The notes: a model not told the origin generated them from the letters alone. A stretch of 64,000 nucleotides of DNA from Bradyrhizobium algeriense (GCF_036924595.1 NZ_JAZHRV010000001.1:124001-188000), one strand, 5' to 3'; counted from the stretch's first letter, positions 1 through 8,743 are shown. Made by a program: numbers and translations.

Positions 1-110
1 GCGCTGCATTTGTTCAGGCTTCGGTAAGCGCCGGCGTGATCCGCTGCATTGGAAAGCGGCCCCGTATAGCAGCGTTACATCCAAGGCGGATGAGTCCAGA
101 CTCTCCACTA

Positions 111-184
111 GAACATGATCCGGAAAAGTGGGTACCGGTTTTCCCTCGCGACAAACGCGGAACGTTTGCGCGGAGATCATGCTC
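111..184. repeat. Intergenic repeat, copy 1
   Basis: The copy begins with a gatccggaaaagtgg-type block, continues with an accggttttc block and then a gacaaacgcg/cgtttgc hairpin, and ends in agatcatgctc. The start (gaacatgatc) and end (gatcatgctc) are roughly inverted. The same arrangement recurs at 287-376. Elements of this look are common between genes in Bradyrhizobium and relatives, from general knowledge; no search was made. Confidence 0.6.
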
Positions 185-286
185 AAATCAAAGAGATGGA
201 GCGGGATGACGATTCGAAGAAAAGTCATCACGCTCTAATGACACAAGGGACCTCTGCCCAACGCCATCGTGGGACTTTGGCTGCCA

Positions 287-376
287 GAGCATGATCGGAC
301 CCGCAGGGCTGCGTTGGCGCAAAGCGGGAACCGTTTTCGCTCGGGACAAACGCGAAGCGTTTGCCGGCAGATCATC
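287..376. repeat. Intergenic repeat, copy 2
   Basis: Diverged second copy of the element at 111-184. It shares the gcatgatc start, a gggaaccgttttc block, gacaaacgcgaagcgtttgc (a hairpin) and an agatcat end. It carries an extra segment near its start that copy 1 lacks. Confidence 0.55.
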
Positions 377-753
377 CGCAAAGACATCCGTGATCCAATT
401 CAATCCGATCGGATCATGATCTATTGCGCGCGAGCAACCCGGAATTCCCCGATTCATCGCCTGCTTGTGCCGGCTACGGAACGGACAACCGATCTCATCG
501 TGATCCTCCTGCACACCTGCCGCCGTAAGACAGAACGCGAAGAAGAAAACGCCGGCCTCGTAGGTCATCCGTAATCCTGGCCGATTTTAAAGACGAGGCC
601 CGCGGCCAAACGGCCCATTGGAGGTCTGATGGCCAGCCCAAATCAACGGCACAAATCGACGCTTGGCGTCTCCGCGGTTCGTCCGATGGCCTTGCCGCTC
701 CACGCCATCGAGCCGCGCGCAATCACGGCATCCACCCTGTGCGGCCGATCAAT

Positions 754-782
754 AAAAAGCCCCGGATCGCTCCGGGGCTTTC
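754..782 (-). terminator. Rho-independent terminator
   Basis: A perfect GCCCCGGA/TCCGGGGC stem is followed on the minus strand by a TTTTT run. It lies about 50 bases beyond the stop of the TadG-like gene and matches its direction. Confidence 0.85.
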
Positions 783-832
783 TGAGGCTCGATGTTTACT
801 TCAAGGCGTCGTCGGCACCGCCTTCTGCCAGG

Positions 833-2575
833 TTAGTTCGTAAGATGCGCGGTCTGCAGCGCGTGATTGAACATGGCGTTCAGCGACGCGGCGATTTCAG
901 CGGGCGTGTTCGCGGTGTAGAAGAAGCCAGGCGACGCGCATTTCCGCAGGCTGGCCGGAATATACTGAATGTTGTTGTTGGCATAGGTGTCTTCGTCGCC
1001 GGCAAAGGTCGTAACCACGGGTGAGACCGGTTGATAGGGAATATAGAGCACGGAAACGATGACGCCGCGGCCCTTGAGGGTTTCGCAGACGGGAACGGTC
1101 GCCAGGGTGCCCTGTTTATCAATCGTGGTGGCGCGGTTGCTGTCGTGCCAGCCGCCGGGAACGGAGGGAGTGGGAATGTCTTTGTATTGGTTGTCTTGTG
1201 CGCCGTCGGTGACGAGGAAGACGTAAGGCTGCGGGGTGGTCGGCGTGCTGCCGTCGCCGACGGCGCCGGAGCCGGTGCCGATTTTTTTATTGACCGAATC
1301 AAGCGCGGTATCGATATGCGTGCCGCCGGAGCCAAGGTCCGTACTCGTATTTGTGTCAAGCAGCGTGGCAAGGTTTGCGGCGGCGTAGTTGATGGTGCCG
1401 GGGGTGGTGGAAGATCCGTTGATGTCTTTGGTCAGCGGAAAATAGGCATAGAGTTTTTGAATGAACGGGTAGAGACCGATCCGGAACTGGTCGTCAACCT
1501 TCTTGGAGGCGTTCGCGGTTTCGAACAACTTGGTCACGGCGTAGCCGACCGCGTCGAGGCGCAACTGGATGCAGTCGTCGGTGCCATCGGTCGGGCAGGA
1601 TGAAACCGCCGTCAGGCTGTCCGGCCGGCTCTTGGAGTTGCCTTTAATCAGCGAATTCGCCGCGCCAGGAGTAACCGTATTATTCAGGTCGGCAAGCATC
1701 GCCACCGGCAAGCCAGGCTTCTGCTTCGGTACGGACGTGGTCGACGCCTGGTTGATGAGGTTGTTGAGCGCGGTCTGGCCGAGGCGCGAATATATATAGC
1801 CCATGCAATGATTATTCGTGTGGTACTGCTGGGTATACGTATTGGTACTGGTAGGGGGGTTGGCAGGCGGATTGGTCGGGGGGGTGACAAGGGGATCTTT
1901 GCACGCGCTTTTTGTCAGGTCAATTTTCGGGTCAAAATGGCAGGCCAGGGTACAACTGATGCCGGTGGAGTTGTGGTATTGGACCCAGTTATCCGGGTTG
2001 ATCCTGCCCAACCGCTTCTGCTCTTCGGGCGTCGACGGCAGGCCCATCGACCCCGAGACGTCCAGCGTCAGATAAAAATCGAGGTACGGCGGCAACGTGG
2101 CGGCCGAACTTGAAACGCCCGTTACCGTCAGTTTCTGAAACCCAATCACTTTCAGGAAAGTTACCGGTACGTCGGCCGTGAACGTGACGCTGGCAGCGAG
2201 CTTGATTCCGGTCTTCGTAACGACGCTGGTGCGATCCACAAGTTGATAGCCGGTGATCCCGGTCATGTTGGCGTCAAAGACATTGTTGGCATCCGTAACG
2301 CCGGCGTTGACCGAGCCGTTGCCTGTCATTGTCGAGGCCGCGATAAAGCCGGGCGACTTCTGCGAAAGCGCGGCGATGCTGGCGGCGTCGGCCGCGGTTT
2401 GCAGCTTGGCCTTCATTCTGGTCGCCTGCGAGTAATCCACCGCGCAACCAATGGCCGATATCAGTGGGATCGCCGCGACCGTAAAAATGATCGCGACGTT
2501 GCCGCGTCGATCGCGGCAGAAACGGGAAACATACTGCTGAAGACGAAATGGCACGAGCGCCCCCTGGCTATCCAA
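833..2575 (-). CDS. TadG-like pilus-associated protein with von Willebrand A domain
   Basis: A 580-residue protein. Residues 20-45 hold the TadE/TadG-type N-terminus: a basic stretch, RRGNVAIIF, then a hydrophobic helix that anchors it in the inner membrane. An Ala-rich segment (about 55-75) follows, as is usual for this family. A von Willebrand A domain starts near residue 165 with the metal-site motif DVSGS at 172-176; T and D residues that could complete the site lie further on (GGTHIDTAL and VTDGAQD). A Pro/Asn/Thr-rich low-complexity insert sits near residue 230. Family members are associated with Flp/Tad pilus assembly and the cell envelope. No other tad gene is in the window, so this is an orphan copy whose function cannot be read from context. 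Confidence 0.82.
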   Translation of the reverse strand: MDSQGALVPFRLQQYVSRFCRDRRGNVAIIFTVAAIPLISAIGCAVDYSQATRMKAKLQTAADAASIAALSQKSPGFIAASTMTGNGSVNAGVTDANNVFDANMTGITGYQLVDRTSVVTKTGIKLAASVTFTADVPVTFLKVIGFQKLTVTGVSSSAATLPPYLDFYLTLDVSGSMGLPSTPEEQKRLGRINPDNWVQYHNSTGISCTLACHFDPKIDLTKSACKDPLVTPPTNPPANPPTSTNTYTQQYHTNNHCMGYIYSRLGQTALNNLINQASTTSVPKQKPGLPVAMLADLNNTVTPGAANSLIKGNSKSRPDSLTAVSSCPTDGTDDCIQLRLDAVGYAVTKLFETANASKKVDDQFRIGLYPFIQKLYAYFPLTKDINGSSTTPGTINYAAANLATLLDTNTSTDLGSGGTHIDTALDSVNKKIGTGSGAVGDGSTPTTPQPYVFLVTDGAQDNQYKDIPTPSVPGGWHDSNRATTIDKQGTLATVPVCETLKGRGVIVSVLYIPYQPVSPVVTTFAGDEDTYANNNIQYIPASLRKCASPGFFYTANTPAEIAASLNAMFNHALQTAHLTN

Positions 2576-2771
2576 AAGCGCGCGATCGTAGCCCGGCCTC
2601 CCCTAAGTGCCCCTTAATCCGATCATCGAAAAACAGGCTGATTTCGGATGCGACCGATTTCAGGACCCGGATATCAGGACATGGGTTACGATCTGTTTAC
2701 TACGAGGGCTCAGTGAAGCCGCAGCGCTTGCGGGTTCTTCGTCGGGAGCCGATCGCCCGCATCGCCGAACG

Positions 2772-2800
2772 AAAAAGGCCGCGCCAAGGGCGCGGCCTTT
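2772..2800 (-). terminator. Rho-independent terminator of the cold-shock gene
   Basis: GGCCGCGCC/GGCGCGGCC stem followed on the minus strand by TTTTTC. It lies about 50 bases past the stop codon of the cold-shock gene. Confidence 0.85.
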
Positions 2801-2814
2801 CGCTTCATTCAGAG

Positions 2815-2850
2815 GCGATTTTCCATGGCGCGCGCGCCCTGGAAAATCGC
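2815..2850 (-). other. Long stem directly after the cold-shock stop codon
   Basis: GCGATTTTCCA and TGGAAAATCGC form a perfect 11-base inverted repeat around a GC-rich centre. It begins one base after the TAA of the cold-shock gene and precedes the true terminator. It has no T-run, so an mRNA 3' structure is more likely than a second terminator. Confidence 0.6.
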
Positions 2851-2851
2851 T

Positions 2852-3064
2852 TTATCCGGCGGCGCGTAGATTGTCGGCCGAAGATTTGCCAGAGCGGCGA
2901 TCTGCCACGATTTCGTAGGAGATCTTCTGGCCTTCACGCAGCGTTCCAAGACCGGCACGCTCGACAGCGCTGATGTGCACGAACACGTCATTGCCGCCGT
3001 CATCCGGCTGGATGAAGCCATAGCCCTTGGTTGCGTTAAACCACTTCACGGTTCCCATGCTCAC
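2852..3064 (-). CDS. Cold-shock domain protein (CspA family)
   Basis: 70 residues, the normal length for a single cold-shock domain. It carries both RNA-binding motifs, KGYGFI (about 13-18) and VFVHI (about 27-31), after the typical GTVKWFN start. Such proteins bind single-stranded RNA and DNA and melt secondary structure. The gene has a long 5' region (about 270 bases to IF-1) with a hairpin, which is usual for cold-shock mRNAs. It lies downstream of a DEAD-box helicase and IF-1 on the same strand. Whether it has only its own promoter or also receives read-through from infA is not settled by the sequence. Several paralogs are normally present per genome, so no specific symbol is given. Confidence 0.93.
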   Translation of the reverse strand: MSMGTVKWFNATKGYGFIQPDDGGNDVFVHISAVERAGLGTLREGQKISYEIVADRRSGKSSADNLRAAG

Positions 3065-3230
3065 GGGGGTAGTCCCTTCTCAGATATACAAGTCGTAGCC
3101 CACCCTTCGATGGGCTGGTGAGATCGAATTTTTGGAAGGGTCGTCAGCGTCTAAACCGGCTGTACCGGTGGATAGCTAATGTCGTCCGGCCGAAAATCGA
3201 TGGCTAATATTATTCGATAGTAGTGGTCAA
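3065..3230 (-). promoter_or_regulatory. Cold-shock gene leader with possible promoter
   Basis: On the minus strand a TTGACC (3225-3230) and a TATTAG (3204-3209) are 15 bases apart, a short spacing, so this is only a possible housekeeping promoter. It would give an untranslated leader of roughly 130 bases. The leader contains the hairpin AGCCCATCG...TGGGCT at 3097-3116, near the ribosome-binding region. Confidence 0.35.
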
Positions 3231-3333
3231 AACAATCCTGACGTGCACGTTTTTTTGATTCGGCCGGCCAGCCGGCCGCGACCGCGCACGATATGGGCGT
3301 ATCGGGCGCGTTTTCGCTGACGTCAGGGTACGC

Positions 3334-3618
3334 TTACCGGCGGCGGAACTGACCGCCGCGCGGCGGTCCCCCACGCGGGGCACCGGTGCTCGGGCGCTCG
3401 TCCTTGTGACGGAAGATCAGGCGGCCCTTCTCCAGATCATAGGGTGACATTTCGATCGTGACCCGATCGCCTGCCAGCGTCTTGATCCGGTTCTTCTTCA
3501 TCTTGCCGGCGGTGTAGGCAACAATTTCGTGCCCGGCGTCGAGCTGCACACGGTAGCGCGCGTCGGGGAGGATTTCGGTCACCAGTCCTTCGAACTGGAT
3601 CAGCTCTTCTTTAGCCAT
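3334..3618 (-). CDS. infA: Translation initiation factor IF-1
   Basis: A 94-residue S1/OB-fold protein. It binds the ribosomal A site during initiation together with IF-2 and IF-3. The core (residues 1-72) is standard: [24 protein letters not shown] and [14 protein letters not shown]-like segments. After the core comes a Gly/Arg/Pro-rich tail of about 20 residues ending in QFRRR, which the canonical factor of about 72 residues lacks. The start codon lies 23 bases after the helicase stop on the same strand, so the two are probably cotranscribed. It could be the main IF-1 or a second copy; the tail is compatible with either. Confidence 0.93.
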   Translation of the reverse strand: MAKEELIQFEGLVTEILPDARYRVQLDAGHEIVAYTAGKMKKNRIKTLAGDRVTIEMSPYDLEKGRLIFRHKDERPSTGAPRGGPPRGGQFRRR

Positions 3619-3641
3619 GGTGGTCTCCAGGTCGATCGAAG

Positions 3642-5144
3642 CTAGCGCTGCGGTCGGTGGGTACGGTTGGGTTGAGTATTCGGACGGCTCTCGCGATGCA
3701 AGAAGGCGACGCCCTGAATGCCCTCACTTTTCCCGCCTTGGCTCTTGCCGGCCTGCTGCGCCGGACGCGGCTGCTCGTGCCGGTTCGGCTGCGGCGCGGC
3801 ATTATTACCACCACCGCGGCGGGGTCGGCGAGGGCCTTTTGATCCCGGTGCCGATTCATGTCCACGGGATTCGTGCCCACGGGATTCATGACCTCTGGAG
3901 TCATGTCCCCGGGAGTCCTGGGACCGGGCGGTGTGGGCTCGCGGGGCGGATCGTCCACCCCGGTGCTGCTGTGCAGGGCGCTGCGAGGGGGCCGGCGCGG
4001 CATCGCGGCTGCCGGGCGTGCGACGGTCTTCCCGCGGCAGCGTGATACGGATCAGCCGCTCGATGTCGCGCAGATAGCCCATCTCCTCGGCGCCCGCGAT
4101 CAGCGAGATCGCAACGCCTTCGGCGCCGGCGCGGGCGGTGCGGCCGATGCGGTGGACATAGGTTTCCGGGATGTTGGGCAGATCGAAATTCACCACATGG
4201 CTGATGCCGTCGACGTCGATGCCGCGGGCGGCAATGTCGGTGGCGACCAGGGTGCGGATCTCGCCGGTGCGGAACGCGGCCAGCACGCGCTCCCGGTGGT
4301 TCTGCGACTTGTTGCCGTGAATAGCGTTGGCTGAGATGCCGGCCTTGGCCAGCGTCTTCACGACCTTGTCGGCGCCGTGCTTGGTGCGGGTAAAGATCAG
4401 CGCGCGGTCAACCGGTTCCTGCTTCAGAAGCTGCGCCAGCACCCCTGACTTGGCCGAGAAATCGACTTGGATGATGCGCTGGGCGATGCGTTCGACGGTC
4501 GAGGCCACCGGCGTCACCGCCACGCGGGCCGGGTCACGCAGCATGGCTTCGGCGAGTTCCGCGATATCCTTCGGCATGGTGGCCGAGAAGAACAGCGTCT
4601 GCCGCTTGATCGGCAGCTTAACGACGACTTTGCGGATGTCGTTGATGAAACCCATGTCGAGCATGCGGTCGGCTTCGTCGAGCACGAGGAACTCGACCTG
4701 GCCGAGCTTCAGCCCGTTGCTCTGGACGAGATCGAGCAGGCGGCCGGGGGTCGCCACCATGACTTCGACGCCCTGCATCACCGAGCGGACCTGACGGCCC
4801 ATCGGCACGCCGCCGATCGCCAGCGCCGAGCTCAGGCGGATGTGGCGGCCATAGGCGTTGAAGCTGTCGAGGATCTGGCCGGACAATTCGCGGGTCGGCG
4901 AGAGCACCAGCACACGGCAGGTCTTGGGCTGCGGCCGGATGCGATTTTCCAGGATCCGATGCAGGATCGGCAGCGCAAAGGCCGCCGTCTTGCCGGTGCC
5001 GGTCTGGGCGATGCCGACGACGTCACGGCCGGTCATTGCGAGAGGGATGGTCTGGGCCTGGATGGGTGTGGGCGTGTGGTAATTTTCTTCCTGGAGTGCA
5101 CGCGAGATGGGATCGGCGAGGCCGAAATCCTGAAAGGAGGTCAA
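3642..5144 (-). CDS. DEAD-box ATP-dependent RNA helicase (RhlE type)
   Basis: The helicase motifs are complete: the Q-motif region (F..FGL...TPTPIQ), motif I AQTGTGKT (residues 46-53), DEAD, SAT, RGIDVDG and [10 protein letters not shown]. It unwinds short RNA duplexes, in ribosome assembly and RNA turnover. The frame stays open to an ATG at 5303, but those 53 residues do not resemble the family. I chose TTG at 5144, which gives the usual SFQDFGL beginning and 500 residues. The C-terminus is a disordered basic tail with a tandem SRGHE repeat and RRPRRGGG, typical of RNA-binding extensions. IF-1 follows 23 bases downstream, which suggests a translation or cold-adaptation unit. Confidence 0.88.
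   Translation of the reverse strand: MTSFQDFGLADPISRALQEENYHTPTPIQAQTIPLAMTGRDVVGIAQTGTGKTAAFALPILHRILENRIRPQPKTCRVLVLSPTRELSGQILDSFNAYGRHIRLSSALAIGGVPMGRQVRSVMQGVEVMVATPGRLLDLVQSNGLKLGQVEFLVLDEADRMLDMGFINDIRKVVVKLPIKRQTLFFSATMPKDIAELAEAMLRDPARVAVTPVASTVERIAQRIIQVDFSAKSGVLAQLLKQEPVDRALIFTRTKHGADKVVKTLAKAGISANAIHGNKSQNHRERVLAAFRTGEIRTLVATDIAARGIDVDGISHVVNFDLPNIPETYVHRIGRTARAGAEGVAISLIAGAEEMGYLRDIERLIRITLPREDRRTPGSRDAAPAPSQRPAQQHRGGRSAPRAHTARSQDSRGHDSRGHESRGHESRGHESAPGSKGPRRPRRGGGNNAAPQPNRHEQPRPAQQAGKSQGGKSEGIQGVAFLHRESRPNTQPNRTHRPQR
3855..3920. repeat. Tandem 15-base repeat in helicase tail
   Basis: Short in-frame repeats encode [10 protein letters not shown] units three to four times over. 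The unit length is a multiple of three, so copy-number change would keep the frame. Confidence 0.55.
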
Positions 5145-5619
5145 AAGAGGGTTCTTTCCATCAAAAAAGGCAGGCGCCCGGCTTCGATGGCCAGGAGCGC
5201 GCGAGTGTGTCTGAGACACCCGCGTGTTTGGGGCGTCGGTTGTGCTAGCTGAAAAGGGGCAAGCCAGAAACCGTTGAACGGGCTCAGAACACGCGGCTCG
5301 CAAGGACCTGATGATTCTCTAGGTCACGCAGATCATATGGAGCACCCGTGCGGCGCTTTCAAGGTGAATTCCGCGCGTGTCGTCCGCGCGGTTAAGGAAA
5401 CCAGTCAGCCAGACCACGCTGTTGCGCCCGTCAGCAATCCAAACGACCAAAATTCGTGCAAGAAATTTAGCCAAATTGCGGCTTTTGCACAAAAAATAGA
5501 TAGTTTGCCGCCAAAGCATACATTTTTGCAGTCTAAAAAATAAGCAAATTTGTCGCCGCTGGTTTCCGCAGGCCCCGAATTCCAGAGCGATTATATGGGC
5601 TTACCCGGTCTTCAGCCGA
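5145..5619. other. Intergenic region between helicase and urea transporter
   Basis: No credible gene. 5400-5560 is noticeably AT-rich compared with its surroundings (runs such as aaaaaatag and ctaaaaaataag). It should hold the helicase promoter reading left and the upstream activating region of the urt promoter reading right. I see TTGCAC and TTTTTGCA half-sites but no clear NtrC-type dyad. Confidence 0.45.
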
Positions 5620-5634
5620 TGGCATGGTTCTTGC
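5620..5634 (+). promoter_or_regulatory. Probable sigma-54 (RpoN) promoter for the urea transport operon
   Basis: TGGCATGGTTCTTGC matches the -24/-12 consensus TGGCACG-N4-TTGCA: GG at 5621-5622 and GC at 5633-5634 have exactly ten bases between them. It lies about 75 bases before the urtA start codon. Nitrogen-scavenging operons are commonly RpoN/NtrC-controlled, so the position fits the gene function. Confidence 0.72.
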
Positions 5635-5707
5635 GATTCCGTTAACGCAGGCGGCCGTGGGGCCGTTCGCAGCGTTTAACGCGACTGCGTCAGGGAGATG
5701 ACACCTC

Positions 5708-7024
5708 ATGCTTACTCAATTGACTCACGATATAACGACGATGAGCCGCCGTCGCTGGCTGGCGGCGACCGCCGGCCTGGTTTTGGGCTTGGCCGCATTT
5801 TCAAATGCCAAGGCGCAGGAGACCATCAAGGTCGGCGTCCTGCACTCGCTTTCCGGCACCATGGCCATCAGCGAAACCACGCTGAAGGACACCGTGCTCT
5901 TCCTGATCGACGAGCAGAACAAGAAGGGCGGCGTGCTTGGCAAGAAGCTTGAGGCCGTCGTCGTCGACCCCGCTTCGAACTGGCCGCTGTTCGCTGAAAA
6001 GGCGCGCGAGCTGATCACCAAGGACAAAGTCTCGGTCGTATTCGGCTGCTGGACCTCGGTGTCGCGCAAGTCCGTGCTCCCGGTATTCAAGGAGCTGAAC
6101 TCGATCCTGTTCTACCCCGTGCAGTACGAGGGCGAGGAGAGCGAGCGCAACGTGTTCTACACCGGTGCTGCGCCGAACCAGCAGGCGATCCCGGCGGTCG
6201 ACTACCTGATGAAGGACGAGAAGGTGAAGCGCTGGGTGCTGGCCGGCACCGACTACGTCTATCCGCGCACCACCAACAAGATCCTCGAAGCCTACTTGAA
6301 GTCGAAGGGCGTCAAGCAGGAAGACATCATGATCAACTATACGCCGTTCGGTCACAGCGACTGGCAGACGATCGTGGCCGACATCAAGAAGTTCGGCTCG
6401 GCCGGCAAGAAGACGGCTGTTGTCTCCACCATCAACGGCGACGCCAACGTTCCCTTCTACAAGGAACTGGGCAACCAGGGCATCAAGGCGACCGACATTC
6501 CGGTTGTCGCGTTCTCGGTCGGTGAAGAAGAGCTCGCCGGCATCGACACCAAGCCGCTGCTCGGCCATCTCGCCGCCTGGAACTACTTCCAGTCGATCAA
6601 GGACCCGGCCAACGAGAAGTTCATCAAGGCCTGGCAGGCCTACACCAAGAATCCGAAGCGCGTGACCAACGATCCGATGGAAGCGCACGTCATCGGCTTC
6701 GACATGTGGGTCAAGGCAGTCGAGAAGGTGAAGTCGACCGATCCGGACAAGGTGATCGACGCGCTGCCCGGCATTGAAGCCAAGAACCTGACCGGCGGCA
6801 CCTCCAAGATGCTGCCGAACCATCACATCACCAAGCCGGTGTTCATTGGCGAAATCAAAGCCAACGGCCAGTTCGACGTGGTGTGGAAGACCCCGGGTCT
6901 TGTCGCTGGCGACGCCTGGTCGAAGGAGCTCGACGGTTCCAAGGACCTGATCGGCGACTGGGTCGGCAAGAAGTGCGGCAACTACAACACCAAGACCAAC
7001 AAGTGCGGCGGTCAGGGCTCCTGA
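5708..7024 (+). CDS. urtA: Urea ABC transporter, substrate-binding protein
   Basis: 438 residues. The N-terminus has a signal peptide containing SRRRW before a hydrophobic stretch and an AKAQE cleavage region, so Tat export is possible. The mature part is a type I periplasmic-binding fold of the amide-urea class (TIKVGVLHSLSGTMAISE, YPVQYEGEESERNVFYTGAAPNQQ, GTDYVYPRTTN). It binds urea in the periplasm and delivers it to UrtBC. ATG at 5708 follows a GGGAG sequence at good distance; an internal ATG at 5741 is an alternative with no ribosome site. It is the first gene of urtABCDE and is separated from urtB by a strong stem-loop. Confidence 0.95.
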   Translation: MLTQLTHDITTMSRRRWLAATAGLVLGLAAFSNAKAQETIKVGVLHSLSGTMAISETTLKDTVLFLIDEQNKKGGVLGKKLEAVVVDPASNWPLFAEKARELITKDKVSVVFGCWTSVSRKSVLPVFKELNSILFYPVQYEGEESERNVFYTGAAPNQQAIPAVDYLMKDEKVKRWVLAGTDYVYPRTTNKILEAYLKSKGVKQEDIMINYTPFGHSDWQTIVADIKKFGSAGKKTAVVSTINGDANVPFYKELGNQGIKATDIPVVAFSVGEEELAGIDTKPLLGHLAAWNYFQSIKDPANEKFIKAWQAYTKNPKRVTNDPMEAHVIGFDMWVKAVEKVKSTDPDKVIDALPGIEAKNLTGGTSKMLPNHHITKPVFIGEIKANGQFDVVWKTPGLVAGDAWSKELDGSKDLIGDWVGKKCGNYNTKTNKCGGQGS

Positions 7025-7075
7025 TTTCCCGCTAGCTTGCAAGAATAACTTCCAAGAGAACTACGAAGAGAGACC

Positions 7076-7105
7076 GGAGAAGGCGGCGGTGCCGCCGCCT
7101 TCTCC
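7076..7105 (+). other. Perfect 14-base stem between urtA and urtB
   Basis: GGAGAAGGCGGCGG is followed after two bases by its exact complement. No T-run follows, so it is unlikely to be a full terminator. Stems in this position after a binding-protein gene usually protect the upstream mRNA or dampen expression of the permease genes. Confidence 0.7.
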
Positions 7106-7129
7106 CCACACTCCTGCCGGGGTCGTATT

Positions 7130-8743
7130 GTGTCTGCCAATTTCCTCGACCGTTTTCGCGCGGTTCTGCTCGCAATCCTCCTGACCGCAGCCTTCGCCGT
7201 GCCGGCGCTGGCGGGTCCGTTCGAGGATGCGGTCGCCAAATTCGCCAATGACGATTTTTCCGACACCGACGAGGCGATCGGCGCGGTCGCTGTCTCGGGC
7301 AATCCGCTGGCCTTTCCCATCATCAGCGCGCTGCAGGAAGGCCGCTTGTCGGCCGATCCTGATACCAAGAAGGTTTTCGTAACCGGAAGCGACGGCAAGA
7401 TCATCGATGCCGCCACCGGCGCCGCCGTCGACAAGCTGCCCGACAATGCCGCCGCCGTCCGCCTCAACAACCGCCTGCGCCGCGCCGTGGAGGCCGCGCT
7501 CGGCGGCCTGACGCTGCTGTCGCCCGATCCCGCCAAGCGGATCGCGGCCGCGCAGTCGGTCTTCAAGAGCCATGAGGAGAGCGCACTGGCCGTGATCGAT
7601 GGCGCGCTCGCCAAGGAAACCGACAAGGGCGCCAAGGCGGCCTTCACCGAGGCCCGCGCTGCGATCCTGCTCTACAAGGGCGACGCGACCGAGGTGGAAA
7701 AGCTCGAAGCCGTTGCCATCGTCAAGGCGCGCGGCGACCAGGAAGCGATGGCGCTATTGACCGGCCTGGGCACCGACCTGCCGCCCAGCGTCGCGCGCGC
7801 CGCGGCCAGCGCGATCGCTTCGATCCAGAGCAATCTGGCGATGTGGTCGATGGTGCAGAACGCCTGGTACGGCCTGTCGCTCGGCTCAGTGCTGCTGCTC
7901 GCGGCGATCGGGCTCGCCATCACCTTCGGCGTCATGGGCGTCATCAACATGGCCCATGGCGAGATGGTGATGTTAGGGGCCTACACCACCTTCGTGGTGC
8001 AGGAGGTCATTCGCACCCGCTATCCCGGACTGTTCGACTACTCGCTGCTGATCGCGGTGCCGCTGGCGTTTCTTGTCGCCGGCGCGATCGGCGTCCTGAT
8101 CGAGCGCGGCATCATCCGCTTCCTCTATGGCCGCCCGCTGGAAACGCTGCTCGCAACCTGGGGCCTCTCGCTGGTGCTGCAGCAGGCGGTGCGCACCACG
8201 TTCGGTCCGACCAACCGCGAGGTCGGCAATCCCTCCTGGATGAGCGGCGCGTTCGAGCTCGGGCAGATCACCATCACCTATAACCGGCTCTGGATCCTCT
8301 GCTTCACGCTGGCCGTCTTCGTCATCCTGCTCGCCATGCTGCGCTACACGGCGCTCGGACTCGAGATGCGCGCGGTCACTCAAAATCGCCGCATGGCGGC
8401 CTCGATGGGGATTGCCACCTCGCGCGTCGACGCGCTGACCTTCGGCCTCGGCTCCGGGATTGCCGGCATCGCCGGCGTGGCGCTGTCGCAGATCGACAAT
8501 GTCAGCCCCAATCTCGGGCAGAGCTACATCATCGACAGCTTCATGGTCGTCGTGTTCGGCGGCGTTGGTAATCTCTGGGGCACGCTGGTCGGCGCCTTCA
8601 CGCTCGGCATCGCCAACAAGTTCCTGGAGCCGGTCGCGGGCGCCGTGCTCGGCAAGATCGCCATTCTGGTGCTGATCATCCTGTTCATCCAGAAGCGGCC
8701 GCGCGGCTTGTTCGCGCTCAAGGGCCGGGCGGTGGAAGCATGA
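7130..8743 (+). CDS. urtB: Urea ABC transporter, permease UrtB
   Basis: 537 residues with a GTG start. A cleavable-looking signal (LAILLTAAFAVPALA) is followed by a soluble region of about 200 residues, then a branched-chain-amino-acid-type permease domain from about residue 240 with multiple membrane helices (VMGVINMAHGEMVMLGAYTTF, ATWGLSLVLQQ, VVVFGGVGNLWGTLVGAF). The long soluble N-terminal part is characteristic of UrtB rather than LivH. Its stop overlaps the urtC start (ATGA), implying translational coupling. Confidence 0.94.
   Translation: MSANFLDRFRAVLLAILLTAAFAVPALAGPFEDAVAKFANDDFSDTDEAIGAVAVSGNPLAFPIISALQEGRLSADPDTKKVFVTGSDGKIIDAATGAAVDKLPDNAAAVRLNNRLRRAVEAALGGLTLLSPDPAKRIAAAQSVFKSHEESALAVIDGALAKETDKGAKAAFTEARAAILLYKGDATEVEKLEAVAIVKARGDQEAMALLTGLGTDLPPSVARAAASAIASIQSNLAMWSMVQNAWYGLSLGSVLLLAAIGLAITFGVMGVINMAHGEMVMLGAYTTFVVQEVIRTRYPGLFDYSLLIAVPLAFLVAGAIGVLIERGIIRFLYGRPLETLLATWGLSLVLQQAVRTTFGPTNREVGNPSWMSGAFELGQITITYNRLWILCFTLAVFVILLAMLRYTALGLEMRAVTQNRRMAASMGIATSRVDALTFGLGSGIAGIAGVALSQIDNVSPNLGQSYIIDSFMVVVFGGVGNLWGTLVGAFTLGIANKFLEPVAGAVLGKIAILVLIILFIQKRPRGLFALKGRAVEA

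Larger units (their letters stand above)
1..832. other. Gene-free stretch with two related repeats
   Basis: No reading frame here looks like a protein: the candidate frames are short, Arg/Pro-rich and overlap each other. The stretch holds two diverged copies of a repeat (listed separately) and, at its right end, a terminator serving the minus-strand gene that follows. A gene could enter from beyond the left edge, but nothing in the visible bases supports one. Confidence 0.6.

Noticed and set aside
471..497. GGAAC-N16-CGTG in the left gene-free region
   Set aside because: One base off consensus and with no gene downstream in that direction.
188..722. Small frames in the left end of the window
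   Set aside because: They overlap each other on both strands, read through the repeats, and show no motif or ribosome site.
3253..3285. GC-rich stem next to a T-run after infA
   Set aside because: The T-run is on the wrong side for the minus-strand infA transcript, so it is not its terminator.
5274..5543. 89-residue plus-strand frame before urtA
   Set aside because: Its composition changes along its length and it lies in the presumed promoter region; no ribosome site or family resemblance.
5400..5560. NtrC binding sites upstream of urtA
   Set aside because: Only isolated TGCA half-sites were found, without the inverted spacing expected.
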